Positions 35,110 to 44,101 of a stretch of DNA of 64,000 nucleotides are shown piece by piece (position 1 is the first letter of the stretch; every line of letters starts with the position of its first letter). Position numbers and translations under genes: made by a program. A model generated the notes under the pieces. The model did no database searches. It was not told the origin of the DNA and saw nothing but the letters and a program-made list of their open reading frames with translations. Source of the stretch: JABJGO01 sp963921245 (GTDB lineage: Bacteria > Pseudomonadota > Alphaproteobacteria > Rhodospirillales > Casp-alpha2); NCBI GenBank assembly GCA_963921245.4, contig CAWUEY030000001.1:62001-126000 (forward strand), read 5' to 3'.

Positions 35110-36051
35110 ATGAAGGTCAGTCGCCTGCCATCGCTCGCCGCGTTAAAAGCTTTTGAATCCGTTGGCCGACACCTGAGCTTCCAACGGGCAGCGGACGAGT
35201 TGTGTCTGACGCCCTCAGCGGTCAGCCATCAGGTTCGCACCCTCGAAAATCAGCTGGGAACCCGGTTGTTTGTCCGCCGCCACCATGAGCTCGAACTAAC
35301 CCGAACCGGCGATTCCTATCTGGTCCGGGTTCAGGCCGTTATTGCAGACCTGCTTGATGCGACCGCCGAAGTGGTGAACAGCAGCGGGCATGCGCCGCTC
35401 ACCATTCAATTATGCCCGTCGTTGGCGGCAACCTGGATGGTCCGCCGACTGCCTTCGTTCAGAAAGGAAAACCCGGATCTGGAAATCAATGTGGTCACGC
35501 CATACGAAGACCCGCATTTTTTACTGCCGGAAGTGGATGTAGGAGTTCTTTATGGAACAGGGAATTGGACCGGTGTTCGTGCAGAAAAATTGCTGCAGGA
35601 AGAAATTTTCCCGGTTTGCAGCCCAAAATACCTGAAGTCTGCGCCGCCGCTGAAAAAACCAGAAGACCTTGTAAACCATGCGGTCATCCGGTGCACCCTG
35701 GCGTCCAACCCCGAGTGGCAGTACTGGTTCGAACACGTTGGGTTGCCCGATCTGAAACCTCGACAGAACCTGCGGTTTCATAACCGGGTACAAACCCTGG
35801 AAGGTGCGGCCGAAGGACTTGGCATTGCCATGGGCCGTCGACCCATTGTCGACGAAGCCCTCAGATCAGGGAAACTGGTGATTCCCTTTGACGAACATCT
35901 GCCGGGTTACGGTGCTTACTATCTGGTCTATCCGGATCAGGCCGGCCGATTACCCCGGATTTCGGCATTTCGGAACTGGATACTTGAGCAAGCTAGTGAA
36001 GCAGATCGGGTGCCCAGCAAAAGAAAGAAACCGAAGCTGGCGCTCGCCTGA
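35110..36051 (+). CDS. LysR-family regulator (GcvA-like)
   Basis: A 313-aa regulator. The N-terminal winged helix (MKVSRLPSLAALKAFESVGR, LSFQRAADELCLTPSAVSHQ) has the LP-L-AL--FE opening of the GcvA subgroup. An effector-binding domain follows (LTIQLCPSLAATWMVRRLPS on). The start at 35110 follows GGAGG; the upstream in-frame start at 35053 is less likely. GcvA controls glycine cleavage in E. coli. Here it sits after the MttB homologue and may tie methylated-amine use to one-carbon status, which is inference from position. Confidence 0.9.
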   Translation: MKVSRLPSLAALKAFESVGRHLSFQRAADELCLTPSAVSHQVRTLENQLGTRLFVRRHHELELTRTGDSYLVRVQAVIADLLDATAEVVNSSGHAPLTIQLCPSLAATWMVRRLPSFRKENPDLEINVVTPYEDPHFLLPEVDVGVLYGTGNWTGVRAEKLLQEEIFPVCSPKYLKSAPPLKKPEDLVNHAVIRCTLASNPEWQYWFEHVGLPDLKPRQNLRFHNRVQTLEGAAEGLGIAMGRRPIVDEALRSGKLVIPFDEHLPGYGAYYLVYPDQAGRLPRISAFRNWILEQASEADRVPSKRKKPKLALA

Positions 36052-36331
36052 TCGGGACATTTCATCGGGTTAAGCGGCATCGACCTCTGGCCACAATTGA
36101 TGCCACCTCCCAATTCCGATGGTTTGGATAGGGGATACAGGTTGGGAGGCTCTTTCGTCATCATCCCATGGTATTTCATGAGGGCGTGCAGAGAACAAAA
36201 TTCGCCACCTTCTCTTTGAGACCCCTTCAGATTGTTCTGCATTTTTCCTTGAATTCATGGGCCAAACCGCGATGGTGGAGACCATGCCGCTGGTTGTTGA
36301 TAAGGGGCTGCTGATAAACGGAAACGGCATC

Positions 36332-37534
36332 ATGGATTTTTCCATTCCTCCGGAGATTGAACATAAAAGAGACCAGATAAACCGGTTTGTGGATGAGCGC
36401 TTGATCCCCCTCGAAGCTGATCCGACGTCCTATGACGATCACGAAAACATCCGGGAAGATTTGCTGGCCTCTCTGCGGCAAGAAACCAAGGCCATGGGCA
36501 TCTGGTCCCTGACCATGCCTAGGGAGCGCGGTGGTGGTGGCCTGAAACTCGTTGATATTGCCGTGTTGTATCAGGAAATGAATCGCTCGATTTTCGGCCC
36601 GGTCTGTTTCAATGCTGCCGCCCCGGATGACGGTAACATGTGGGTCCTGAACAAGTTGGGTAGCGATGAACAAAAGGACAAATGGCTGCAACCCGTCATT
36701 GATGGCACCGTTCGATCCTGTATCGTCATGACCGAACCCGCACCGGGTTCGGGTTCTGATCCTTCCGGCATGATGAAAACCACGGCGAAACGTGACGGCG
36801 ACACATGGGTGATCAGCGGGCATAAGTGGTTTATCACCGGCGGGGAAGGCGCTTCTCATTACATTCTATTGGCCAGAACCTCGGATGATCCGAGACGGGG
36901 CCTGACAACATTTCTCTTTCACAAGGATCAACCGGGCTGGAGCCTTGTTCGCCGGATCCCCATCATGGGCCCGGAGGAACATGGCGGCCATTGTGAACTG
37001 ACATTTGACGGGCTGGAAATTCACGACAGTGACCGTCTAGGTGACGTCGGACACGGCATGAAAGTCGTTCAAACCCGCCTTGCCATGGCACGGCTGACAC
37101 ATTGCATGCGGTGGACCGGCATGGCCCGGCGGGCGCTGGAAATTGGTACAGATTACATTCGGGATCGCGAAGCTTTCGGCTCGAAACTCATTGATCGTGA
37201 AAGTATTCAACTGATGATGGGTGACGCGGCGCTGCGCCTTCACATCAGCCGTCTTTTGGTCATAAATGCCGCCTGGAAACTGGACCAGGGTGACTTTGCC
37301 AGGAAAGAAGTGTCAGCGGCCAAGGTTTATGTTTCGGAAGCCCTCCATCATGCCGTAGATACCGCCATTCAGGTGTGCGGTGCCCGGGGATACTCCAAAG
37401 ATACGTTGCTGGAATGGATGTACCGATACGCGCGACAGGGCCGCATCCTCGACGGTGCTTCCGAGGTCCACAAAATGGTGATCGCCCAACAACTATTTTC
37501 CGACCCCAAAGCGTTCTGGCAGTGGGATGTCTAG
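36332..37534 (+). CDS. Acyl-CoA dehydrogenase
   Basis: A flavin acyl-CoA dehydrogenase of about 400 aa: SCIVMTEPAPGSGSDPSGMM (FAD/substrate loop), ISGHKWFITGGEGA, DREAFGSKLIDRESIQLMMG and QVCGARGYSKDTLLEWMYRY, with RILDGASEVHKMVIAQ near the end. It fits the ACAD11-like branch that occurs with APH-fold kinases and DUF6285. The frame is open to an ATG at 36257; the ATG at 36332 (MDFSIPPEIEHKR) matches usual family starts. Three genes follow without gaps, so it heads a small operon. Confidence 0.92.
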   Translation: MDFSIPPEIEHKRDQINRFVDERLIPLEADPTSYDDHENIREDLLASLRQETKAMGIWSLTMPRERGGGGLKLVDIAVLYQEMNRSIFGPVCFNAAAPDDGNMWVLNKLGSDEQKDKWLQPVIDGTVRSCIVMTEPAPGSGSDPSGMMKTTAKRDGDTWVISGHKWFITGGEGASHYILLARTSDDPRRGLTTFLFHKDQPGWSLVRRIPIMGPEEHGGHCELTFDGLEIHDSDRLGDVGHGMKVVQTRLAMARLTHCMRWTGMARRALEIGTDYIRDREAFGSKLIDRESIQLMMGDAALRLHISRLLVINAAWKLDQGDFARKEVSAAKVYVSEALHHAVDTAIQVCGARGYSKDTLLEWMYRYARQGRILDGASEVHKMVIAQQLFSDPKAFWQWDV

Positions 37535-38560
37535 GTGATCACAAACGAACAGACGCATCGTCTACAGACCTGGTTGCGCGAAACCTTTCAGTGCAAAGAC
37601 CTTGTGATCCAAACCCTGAATATACTTCGCGGGGGTGCCGTTCAGGAGAATTGGCTGCTTGAAGTCCTCAGCCCGAGCGGTGTGGATCAGGCAGCACACA
37701 AATGGGTTTTGCGACGTGAACCATCGTCGCCTCTCGGCGGCAGTTTGCGGAAGGACCACGAATTCGAGATTATCCGTTCCGCCTATAAAGCCGGGGTACC
37801 GGTACCCGAACCTCTCGCCGTGTGCCTGGACATCAGGGTCCTCGGGGCGCCATTTCTGATCCTCTCCCACCTGTCTGGGATCGCCGAAGGTCGCAAGATC
37901 GCACGGCACTCAGATATCGAGGAATATGGCGATAGCCTTGCCAGTCAGGTCGCCGGAGCGTTGGCAAAAATCCATTCCATCACCCCGGACAGGGGCACCC
38001 TGCCCTTCTTGAACCCCGTCAACGAAACACCGGTTGAGCGGCGCGTTGGACTATTTCGGGCGCAACTTGACGGTTTGCCGGACCGGCATCCCGTGCTGGA
38101 ATACGTACTGTCCTGGCTCTTGAAACATCAGCCCGGTGATCAGCGATTTAGTCTGGTTCACGGCGATTTTCGCACTGGAAATTACATGGTCGACAACTGG
38201 ACCGTGACCGGCATTCTGGATTGGGAGCTTGCCGATTGGGGTGATCCCCGGGAAGATTTGGGTTATTTCTGTGCGAAGTGCTGGCGCTTTGGCCGGTTGG
38301 AACGTGAGGCAGGAGGCATCGCCAAACGAGAGGTATTCTACGAAGCCTACAATAAGGCGTCGTCGAATTCGGTGCTGGTATCGGGTTATGCCTACTGGGA
38401 GATCATGGGGGCCATGCGTTGGTCATTGATCGCCTTGTTGCAGGGGTATCGCCACACCTCCGGGCAGCAACGCAGCCTGGAACTGGCTCTGACGCCGCGC
38501 CTTGTTCCGGAAATGGAGATAGATATGCTAAACCTGATTAAAGAGTATCAGAGACGTTGA
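37535..38560 (+). CDS. APH-fold phosphotransferase (ACAD10/11-associated kinase)
   Basis: A 341-aa kinase-fold protein starting with GTG directly after the acyl-CoA dehydrogenase stop. Motifs: WVLRREPSSPLGGSLRKDHE nucleotide site, LVHGDFRTGNYMV Brenner loop and ILDWELADWGDPREDLGYF metal loop. In mitochondria, ACAD10/11 fuse such a kinase to an acyl-CoA dehydrogenase and process 4-hydroxyacyl-CoAs by phosphorylation. The gene pair here is the split bacterial form, so use of hydroxy or branched fatty acids is likely. Confidence 0.9.
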   Translation: MITNEQTHRLQTWLRETFQCKDLVIQTLNILRGGAVQENWLLEVLSPSGVDQAAHKWVLRREPSSPLGGSLRKDHEFEIIRSAYKAGVPVPEPLAVCLDIRVLGAPFLILSHLSGIAEGRKIARHSDIEEYGDSLASQVAGALAKIHSITPDRGTLPFLNPVNETPVERRVGLFRAQLDGLPDRHPVLEYVLSWLLKHQPGDQRFSLVHGDFRTGNYMVDNWTVTGILDWELADWGDPREDLGYFCAKCWRFGRLEREAGGIAKREVFYEAYNKASSNSVLVSGYAYWEIMGAMRWSLIALLQGYRHTSGQQRSLELALTPRLVPEMEIDMLNLIKEYQRR

Positions 38561-38902
38561 ATGCATAAACGACCCGAGCCAACAGATCTTCTCCGTATCG
38601 CCAGCGAGGCATTGACGGAAGAGATACTACCCCATGTTCCACACGACAAGCGCTACATGACAGCCATGATCGTCAATGCCATTGCCATTGCTGCCCGGCA
38701 GATGGCGGCAAAAGATGACGACCACACGGGGCGACTTTTGAATACTGTGTACGGAGAATACTCCGATACAAGCTGGGATCAATTGGCCGATGATTTGCGA
38801 TCCGGAGCCATTTCGGAAGAAAGCCACCCCAACCTTCTGGATCATTTGATAACGAGCGTACGAGCGGAGCTTGCTGTCAGTAATCCAAGGTTCAAGGAAT
38901 AG
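38561..38902 (+). CDS. DUF6285-type small protein
   Basis: A 113-aa helical protein (MHKRPEPTDLLRIASEALTE, then LPHVPHDKRYMTAMIVNAIA) that begins directly after the kinase stop. This position and the opening PT-LL-IA-E-L-EE-LP match the DUF6285 proteins that follow ACAD/APH pairs in many Proteobacteria. The role is unknown; a structural or regulatory part of the kinase-dehydrogenase step is possible. Confidence 0.75.
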   Translation: MHKRPEPTDLLRIASEALTEEILPHVPHDKRYMTAMIVNAIAIAARQMAAKDDDHTGRLLNTVYGEYSDTSWDQLADDLRSGAISEESHPNLLDHLITSVRAELAVSNPRFKE

Positions 38903-38904
38903 GG

Positions 38905-39993
38905 TCAGGTCACTTTTATCGGGTGTGGATGGACCATATTGAACAGATATCCACCGTTATTGAAGGGGATCTCCATGGGTTGCACGCGGTCCTTTTCATC
39001 GCTCGCACGGGTCATGATCGTGTGATCACCGGGTAGCGCTCGCCAATCAATCTCGAACGAACGCCAGGCATGTCTGTGTGACGGACCGACCAGTCGTGCA
39101 GGATGCCAGGATGCACCGCCGTCATCGCTCCAGTCCACGGACGTAATATTGGCTTCGCAGGAGCGGGCATAGCCTCTAAGCGTCTGCTCGCCCGCGGGCA
39201 GGGTCGCCGGCCAGGGGAGCGCCAGGGAGCTGCGAATAGGCTGCTCGGATATGGGAGCACCGTTCGCGGGACCATAATCGTCCGCCGGCCACGCATCACC
39301 CATCAGAACGTAGAATTCCGTGTTGCGCGGCATCCACTGATGCGTGGTTGTCACCTCGATCCGATCCAGCCATTTGATGCTGTGCGTACCGACCCAACCC
39401 GGCACAATCAGCCGCGCCGGAAAACCGTGATCGGGCGGCAACGGCTCCCCGTTCATTTTCAAGGCAATCAGGGTGTCCGGGTCCATGGCCTTTCCCATCG
39501 TCACGGGTGCCCGAATGCCATCTTCGTCTTCGTACCCCTTGTCCAGGCCCACCGGGGTCACATGATAGGCATCGGACCGGATACCAGCTCGTTCGAGTAC
39601 ACTACGAAGTTGCACCCCCGCCCATTCCGCACAACCAACGCCACCCAAGCCCCAGCGAACCTCGGTCATGTACGGTCGCCGGTTCAAGGGCTCATTCATA
39701 ACGTCTTCGAACAGCTTGCGATGGTTGCCCGCACATTCCAGGGCAACCGGAACGGACACCTGATCCATGCCACACAAATCTTCATAGGACAGCGCCAGCG
39801 GATGCTCGATGCCATCACCATCGACACCCAGGCGCCATGTATCCGTACTGACCTGCGGCACCTCTCCGGCACTGAGCACAAAGAATTGCTCATTGGGTGT
39901 GTAAAATCCCTCCTGGGTATGGAACGGCATCTCAAGCCCTGTAGAGAGTTCAATAAACCCCGTATCGTCTTTTACCCAATTCTTTCGGGTCAT
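38905..39993 (-). CDS. Molybdopterin-dependent oxidoreductase (SoxC/sulfite oxidase family)
   Basis: A 362-aa sulfite-oxidase-fold protein. The conserved molybdenum-ligand Cys is C87 in VALECAGNHRK. Family blocks are VRWGLGGVGCAEWAGVQLRS, GFPARLIVPGWVGTHSIKWL and a dimerisation domain (LRGYARSCEANITSVDWSDD). The frame is open to 40047, but MTRKNWVKDD at 39993 is a better start. There is no twin-arginine signal, so this is a cytoplasmic form or needs another exporter. No SoxD-like cytochrome partner is adjacent. The substrate may be sulfite or another small S- or N-compound. Confidence 0.88.
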   Translation of the reverse strand: MTRKNWVKDDTGFIELSTGLEMPFHTQEGFYTPNEQFFVLSAGEVPQVSTDTWRLGVDGDGIEHPLALSYEDLCGMDQVSVPVALECAGNHRKLFEDVMNEPLNRRPYMTEVRWGLGGVGCAEWAGVQLRSVLERAGIRSDAYHVTPVGLDKGYEDEDGIRAPVTMGKAMDPDTLIALKMNGEPLPPDHGFPARLIVPGWVGTHSIKWLDRIEVTTTHQWMPRNTEFYVLMGDAWPADDYGPANGAPISEQPIRSSLALPWPATLPAGEQTLRGYARSCEANITSVDWSDDGGASWHPARLVGPSHRHAWRSFEIDWRALPGDHTIMTRASDEKDRVQPMEIPFNNGGYLFNMVHPHPIKVT

Positions 39994-40254
39994 CGAAAAC
40001 GCCTCATCAATCCCCGCAACGGGAAAAGCCGCGCTCGCGCCCGGCATTTCTTCACTATAGGCATAACGCCTTTGTAGATATCCATGGTCCGAACATTATC
40101 TGATGCGACCCCAGGTAAGTAAAACAACGCTAATCCAGAGGGCGGGTGGAGAAACGACGCCTGTAGGTTCATGGCCATCATGACGCCGCGCCAAAAGCCG
40201 CCGCCTCGGCCGGTGGCGCTACTCCGGACAAAATTGATCCAAGGACGCTGGTGA

Positions 40255-40548
40255 TCAACAAACAGGCGGAATCAAGGGGTCGGTAACCCGTCTTGCCCAA
40301 TCCCCGCCGCCGATACCGGCGCGGGAAATAGTCGGTAAGGAGTCGGGTTTCAGTACCGCCATCAACACCTGATAGGCCATGTAAAGTGCGACGAGCCGCA
40401 ACCCGAGCAACAGCGCCCGTGCGAACAGGTCTCTCACCGCAACCGGGTCGAGAGACCAGTTGCCGATGGCCCGTTGCGTTACCGAATAGCCGCTGGAAAC
40501 CCGATCACCCAGTAACACCAGAACAATAGAATGTGGGACGATCTGCAA
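40255..40548 (-). pseudogene. C-terminal remnant of a TRAP transporter large permease (DctM-like)
   Basis: The minus-strand frame reads IVPHSIVLVLLGDRVSSGYS, then DPVAVRDLFARALLLGLRLV and ALYMAYQVLMAVLKPDSLP. This corresponds to the part of DctM with PPSIVLVLLGD, GDLFAGALLPGLLL and AFLRP. Intact DctM proteins are about 430 aa with 12 helices; only about 75 recognisable residues remain. It directly follows the truncated binding protein gene, with no DctQ between, so an internal deletion removed the small permease and most of the large one. The gene-free part at 39994-40254 shows nothing else. Confidence 0.65.
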
Positions 40549-40583
40549 GCCTGGGCACGGCCTGTCAAATACCTCCTGTCATA

Positions 40584-41435
40584 TCAGTAGTCAAACGGGA
40601 GGCCCCGGGCAGTGGTATAGGTTGTTTCCCCCAACGCCGTCCAGCGCAGAATTTTGTGCCGAAATTCTCGGAAACTTTTGAATACCCGAGCCGTAATTTC
40701 ATCGTTTTGCCCGACTTCCGTCATCACAGACCCCGACGCTTCCCCAATCGCTTGCAGAACTCTGTCGTCCAGTTTGCGGCAATCCACCCCATGTTTATCA
40801 ATCAGTACATCCAATGCACCACCGTTGTTGGCATTGTAGTCGGCAAGCATCCGGTTGTTTTCCGCAAATGCGGCCGCCATCACAGCGGCCTGCTGTGTCG
40901 CCGTCAGGCTATTCCAGACATTCAGATTGACACCGCACGAAAGCGTCGCTCCCGGTTCCTGGAAACCCGGATAGTAATAATATTTGGCGATTTTGTAGAA
41001 CCCAAACGCCAAGTCATTCCAAGGCCCCGCCCATTCTGCCGCATCGATAGTGCCAGATTGAAGGGCAGCAAATAACTCACTGCCGGGGATAGTCACGGCC
41101 GTGGCACCCAGACGTCGTATAACTTCGCCGGCCAGGCCCGGCATACGCATGGTGAGGCCTTTGTAATCATCGGGTGTATTGATTTCCTTGTTAAACCATC
41201 CGGCCATTTGTGCGCCTGAATTACCCGCGGCAAATGCCTTAATCCCAAATCCAGAAGACAATTCATCCCAAAGCTCCTGTCCGCCACCGGAATGCAGCCA
41301 CGCGTCCATTTCGTCAGCCGTCAGTCCAAAAGGAACAGCCGTGAAGAAACTGAAGGCCTTTGATTTATCCTGCCAGTAAAATTCCGCGCCGTGATACATA
41401 TCGGCACGACCATCCGCCACAGCATCGAAACACTC
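40584..41435 (-). pseudogene. N-terminally truncated TRAP substrate-binding protein (DctP-like)
   Basis: The frame (GTG at 41420) encodes 278 aa of a TRAP binding protein: DMYHGAEFYWQDKSKAFSFF, WFNKEINTPDDYKGLTMRMP, GSELFAALQSGTIDAAEWAG (solute-binding Arg/Glu region). This is the branch used for keto-acids and similar anions. It lacks the signal peptide and about 90 first residues; upstream homology breaks off at about 41435 against a TPP-enzyme remnant. Without an export signal it cannot act in the periplasm. Confidence 0.75.
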
Positions 41436-41440
41436 AAGCG

Positions 41441-41626
41441 GTGGCCCCGGAGATTGGCGTTAATCCGAAAAATCCGGATTTTCTGAAACTTGCGGCGGCT
41501 TTTGGTTGTCCGGGTGTAGCGGTGAACAGCGGGGCAGAATTCGAATTGACGCTGTGCGCGGCACTCGAGCGGAACGGACCGACAATCATCATGGTTATGG
41601 AAGACGACGACTGGTTAACGGGTTGA
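41441..41626 (+). pseudogene. C-terminal remnant of a TPP-dependent enzyme (acetolactate-synthase-like)
   Basis: The plus-strand frame reads VAPEIGVNPKNPDFLKLAAA, then FGCPGVAVNSGAEFELTLCA and ALERNGPTIIMVMEDDDWLTG. This is the end of the TPP-binding domain of acetolactate synthase-like enzymes (IGVDL-NPDF--LA-AFG, GPT-I-V). The rest of the enzyme (about 500 residues) is absent. The non-overlapping preceding part of such a domain occurs on the other strand at 53345-53490. Confidence 0.65.
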
Positions 41627-41667
41627 TTGGCGAAATACGTCAGTTTCTGCCCTGAAATTATGGGGAA

Positions 41668-42417
41668 TCAATCCCTGTCAACCAGACCGGCCCCGGCCGC
41701 CGTTGCCCGTTCTTCCTCGCTCGACGGAACCAGATACCGGCGGAATAGTTCATAAATCTGTGCCCAAATTGAGCCATCCACCGTCACACCCGCCTCCAGC
41801 GGTAGAGCGTAGGCACGTTCGAGGGTGTCACGGTCAATTAACGGTGCGCCGTCGGGCTGATCAGCATGGCTGGCGGCCGTGATACGGACGTCTACAGGAC
41901 CCGTCATCAGGAGCGTTCCCTCGTCCTTGCAATAGACCGTGGTAACACGACCGCCCTCAAACTCGACAATGATCGGTTCTCCACCAACTGTTTTCCAGGA
42001 AGCAAGAAGATGGCGTGCATCCAGCAACGGCGATTTCAGATAGCACGCCAGAAGCAGCGGTTCATCAACGTCCATGATCTCAACCGTTGCGCTGTCTGTC
42101 ATTAAATACAGATGATCGACGACGGAGCACCCTCCATAAACAGCAGAGTACTGAACACGACCGCTAGGTCGAAAAATCAATCCGTCACCGGCGCGGGATA
42201 CCGAGACGCCCCAATCCGATTTTTTCTCATCAAGCGATGTCAGGGCATGGAGGGCAATCGGTGCAGGATCAAGCCCCATGCGGGCGCTCGTAACGACGGC
42301 CTCGGCAAAATCCTCAGCCACACCAAAAGGCACCCCACATCCTACTGCAGCGCGGGTCAGGTAAAACCTTAACTCGGCGATGGATAGCGGGGATTCCTGC
42401 TGATCCGGCGGGCTCAT
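41668..42417 (-). CDS. DUF3726-like protein
   Basis: A 249-aa protein beginning LSIAELRFYLTRAAVGCGVP-FGVAEDFAEAV, which resembles DUF3726 proteins (a short helix, then G-P-G-AE-). It has no membrane segment. The start at 42417 overlaps the stop of the 560-aa unknown gene upstream by 4 bases, so the two are translationally coupled. Function unknown. The trio with the unknown protein and the M19-type dipeptidase appears to be one operon (45097 to 41668). Confidence 0.6.
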   Translation of the reverse strand: MSPPDQQESPLSIAELRFYLTRAAVGCGVPFGVAEDFAEAVVTSARMGLDPAPIALHALTSLDEKKSDWGVSVSRAGDGLIFRPSGRVQYSAVYGGCSVVDHLYLMTDSATVEIMDVDEPLLLACYLKSPLLDARHLLASWKTVGGEPIIVEFEGGRVTTVYCKDEGTLLMTGPVDVRITAASHADQPDGAPLIDRDTLERAYALPLEAGVTVDGSIWAQIYELFRRYLVPSSEEERATAAGAGLVDRD

Positions 42418-44096
42418 GCCTCCAGCTGCCCAGCTCTCGGCATCACCGGAAACGTCCAATTCTCATAGGCCGGGTTATCCAGTTCATCGGGCATGGGGGC
42501 ACCCTGGTACATGGTTATCCGGGTCCACAGATCCGATTTTGGATCAAACTTAGCGGCACCAAAGAAAGCCAGCTTGAACCGTAACATGTCGATAGGTCGA
42601 ACACCCGCGCCGATCAAATTGTCGTAAATTTCGCCGTAGGGATACTTTGCGGTCATCTGAATGCGGCGGATCACGTGTCGAAATTTTGGATATGTGAGCA
42701 GCAATCCGGCCACCGTTTCATCGTCACAATTAGCCCCGTCCATAACCTTGAGCAAATCCCTGACGTCGCGCCCAATGGCCAACGGCATCTCCATTTCCGA
42801 TCCCGCGACGTCATATCGGTCACTGAAGCGCGGCTCCAGTTTGTCTTCAGAGTAATACCAGAAATTCTGCTGCGACTGCGGTTGATCAAAATCGATCTGC
42901 AAGGCCCATTGATAACGATCTTCAATCAGGTTGCGAAGCGCTTCAAGAGACATTGCAGGGTCCAAGGTCGCCCCGGATACGGCGGTCATGGTGTCACAAA
43001 GGTCATCCACCAAATCCCCGTGAACTTCGAGAGTCATGCTGACCAGCAATTCCTGGGCTTCCGCACCCAGGTGCTCTTGCCCATAACCGATGATGGCATC
43101 CCAACTGACAGGATCATTCGCCAATCCGCCGTCAATGGCTTCTTGAAGGATCGCAAGATCGTCTCGCAGACCGTCAATACGCCCGGATTGAACCTGATCC
43201 GCCACGTTCCATTCCTCCACGTGTTGGCGGACAACGGAAAGATTGTGACGGAACGCCTCAACCCTATCCTGATCCGCCACGTCAAGCGTTCGAACGCGGG
43301 CCAGGGCTTCTTCACGGGCGTTGACCCAACTGTTAACCAGCACAGGATAACGGCCAATAAAAGGTGCCATGCCAAGACCGGTAGAATTCCCGATACCCAG
43401 GAACCGCTTCACGGCCGGAGACAATTGGGCCGCCGCCTCACCACCGCGCATGGATGCCACGTGCTCAACAAGATCAATGGTGAACCAGCGAATCAGATAA
43501 ACCGTCAGCATTTCAGCCTGAAATGCGCCCATGGTTTCAGGACGATTGGCGATTTTCTCCCTGACACCGCAACCGAATTTACCGCTGCCATACACCGCCG
43601 TCGTCCGCATCAGATAACCCACATCGGTTACCATTTTCAAATCCGGCTGTTTTCCTGTCGCCAGCCGACTTGCCACGTGCTCAAACAGGCGCAGACTTTT
43701 GTTTGCCCGTGCCAGGCACAATTCGCTGGGCAAAAATCGGCCCGCTTCCTGTTTCGGTGTATTGGTGCAAAGTCTCTCAACATCTTCTTCGCTGGGGATA
43801 CCATCAAACAGGTTGAAGGTGGCATCCCAGGCGGTGGCGATAACACGGTCGGTCCTCTGCTCCGGCTCCAGATAGTGGGAAAAACACACGAGCGTGTAGC
43901 TTCTCTCCGGCCCGTGTGCAGCATAGAGACATGTACCATACCCATCGCCGTCCAGATCAAAGCGCAATCGCTCAAAACGCCAATCCTCACGACTTAGACG
44001 CCGAAGCAACGTGCGCATAAAACTAAGACGCGTCGGAAAACCGGCTCCCATACGAGCCAGCGTCATGACCTGTTCCGGGGGACGTTTATCAACCAT
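42414..44096 (-). CDS. Uncharacterised 560-aa protein coupled to DUF3726 and a dipeptidase
   Basis: A 560-aa soluble protein I do not recognise. It has no signal peptide or membrane helix, a mostly helical look, and repeated aromatic/acidic blocks (WRFERLRFDLDGDGYGTCLY, YTLVCFSHYLEPEQRTDRVI, TTAVYGSGKFGCGVREKIAN, QQNFWYYSEDKLEPRFSDRY). The DxDGxG block and YGSGKFG may be ligand sites, but this is only appearance. It sits 5 bases after the dipeptidase and overlaps DUF3726 by 4 bases, so all three products are probably needed together. Confidence 0.8.
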   Translation of the reverse strand: MVDKRPPEQVMTLARMGAGFPTRLSFMRTLLRRLSREDWRFERLRFDLDGDGYGTCLYAAHGPERSYTLVCFSHYLEPEQRTDRVIATAWDATFNLFDGIPSEEDVERLCTNTPKQEAGRFLPSELCLARANKSLRLFEHVASRLATGKQPDLKMVTDVGYLMRTTAVYGSGKFGCGVREKIANRPETMGAFQAEMLTVYLIRWFTIDLVEHVASMRGGEAAAQLSPAVKRFLGIGNSTGLGMAPFIGRYPVLVNSWVNAREEALARVRTLDVADQDRVEAFRHNLSVVRQHVEEWNVADQVQSGRIDGLRDDLAILQEAIDGGLANDPVSWDAIIGYGQEHLGAEAQELLVSMTLEVHGDLVDDLCDTMTAVSGATLDPAMSLEALRNLIEDRYQWALQIDFDQPQSQQNFWYYSEDKLEPRFSDRYDVAGSEMEMPLAIGRDVRDLLKVMDGANCDDETVAGLLLTYPKFRHVIRRIQMTAKYPYGEIYDNLIGAGVRPIDMLRFKLAFFGAAKFDPKSDLWTRITMYQGAPMPDELDNPAYENWTFPVMPRAGQLEA

Positions 44097-44101
44097 AGGC
44101 G

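Noticed and set aside
39103..40077. 324-aa plus-strand ORF
   Set aside because: Antisense to the SoxC-like gene and rich in His/Arg/Gln as expected for a shadow frame.
42675..43997. 440-aa plus-strand ORF
   Set aside because: It lies wholly antisense to the 560-aa gene, has a random composition and no family pattern; it is a shadow of a high-GC gene.
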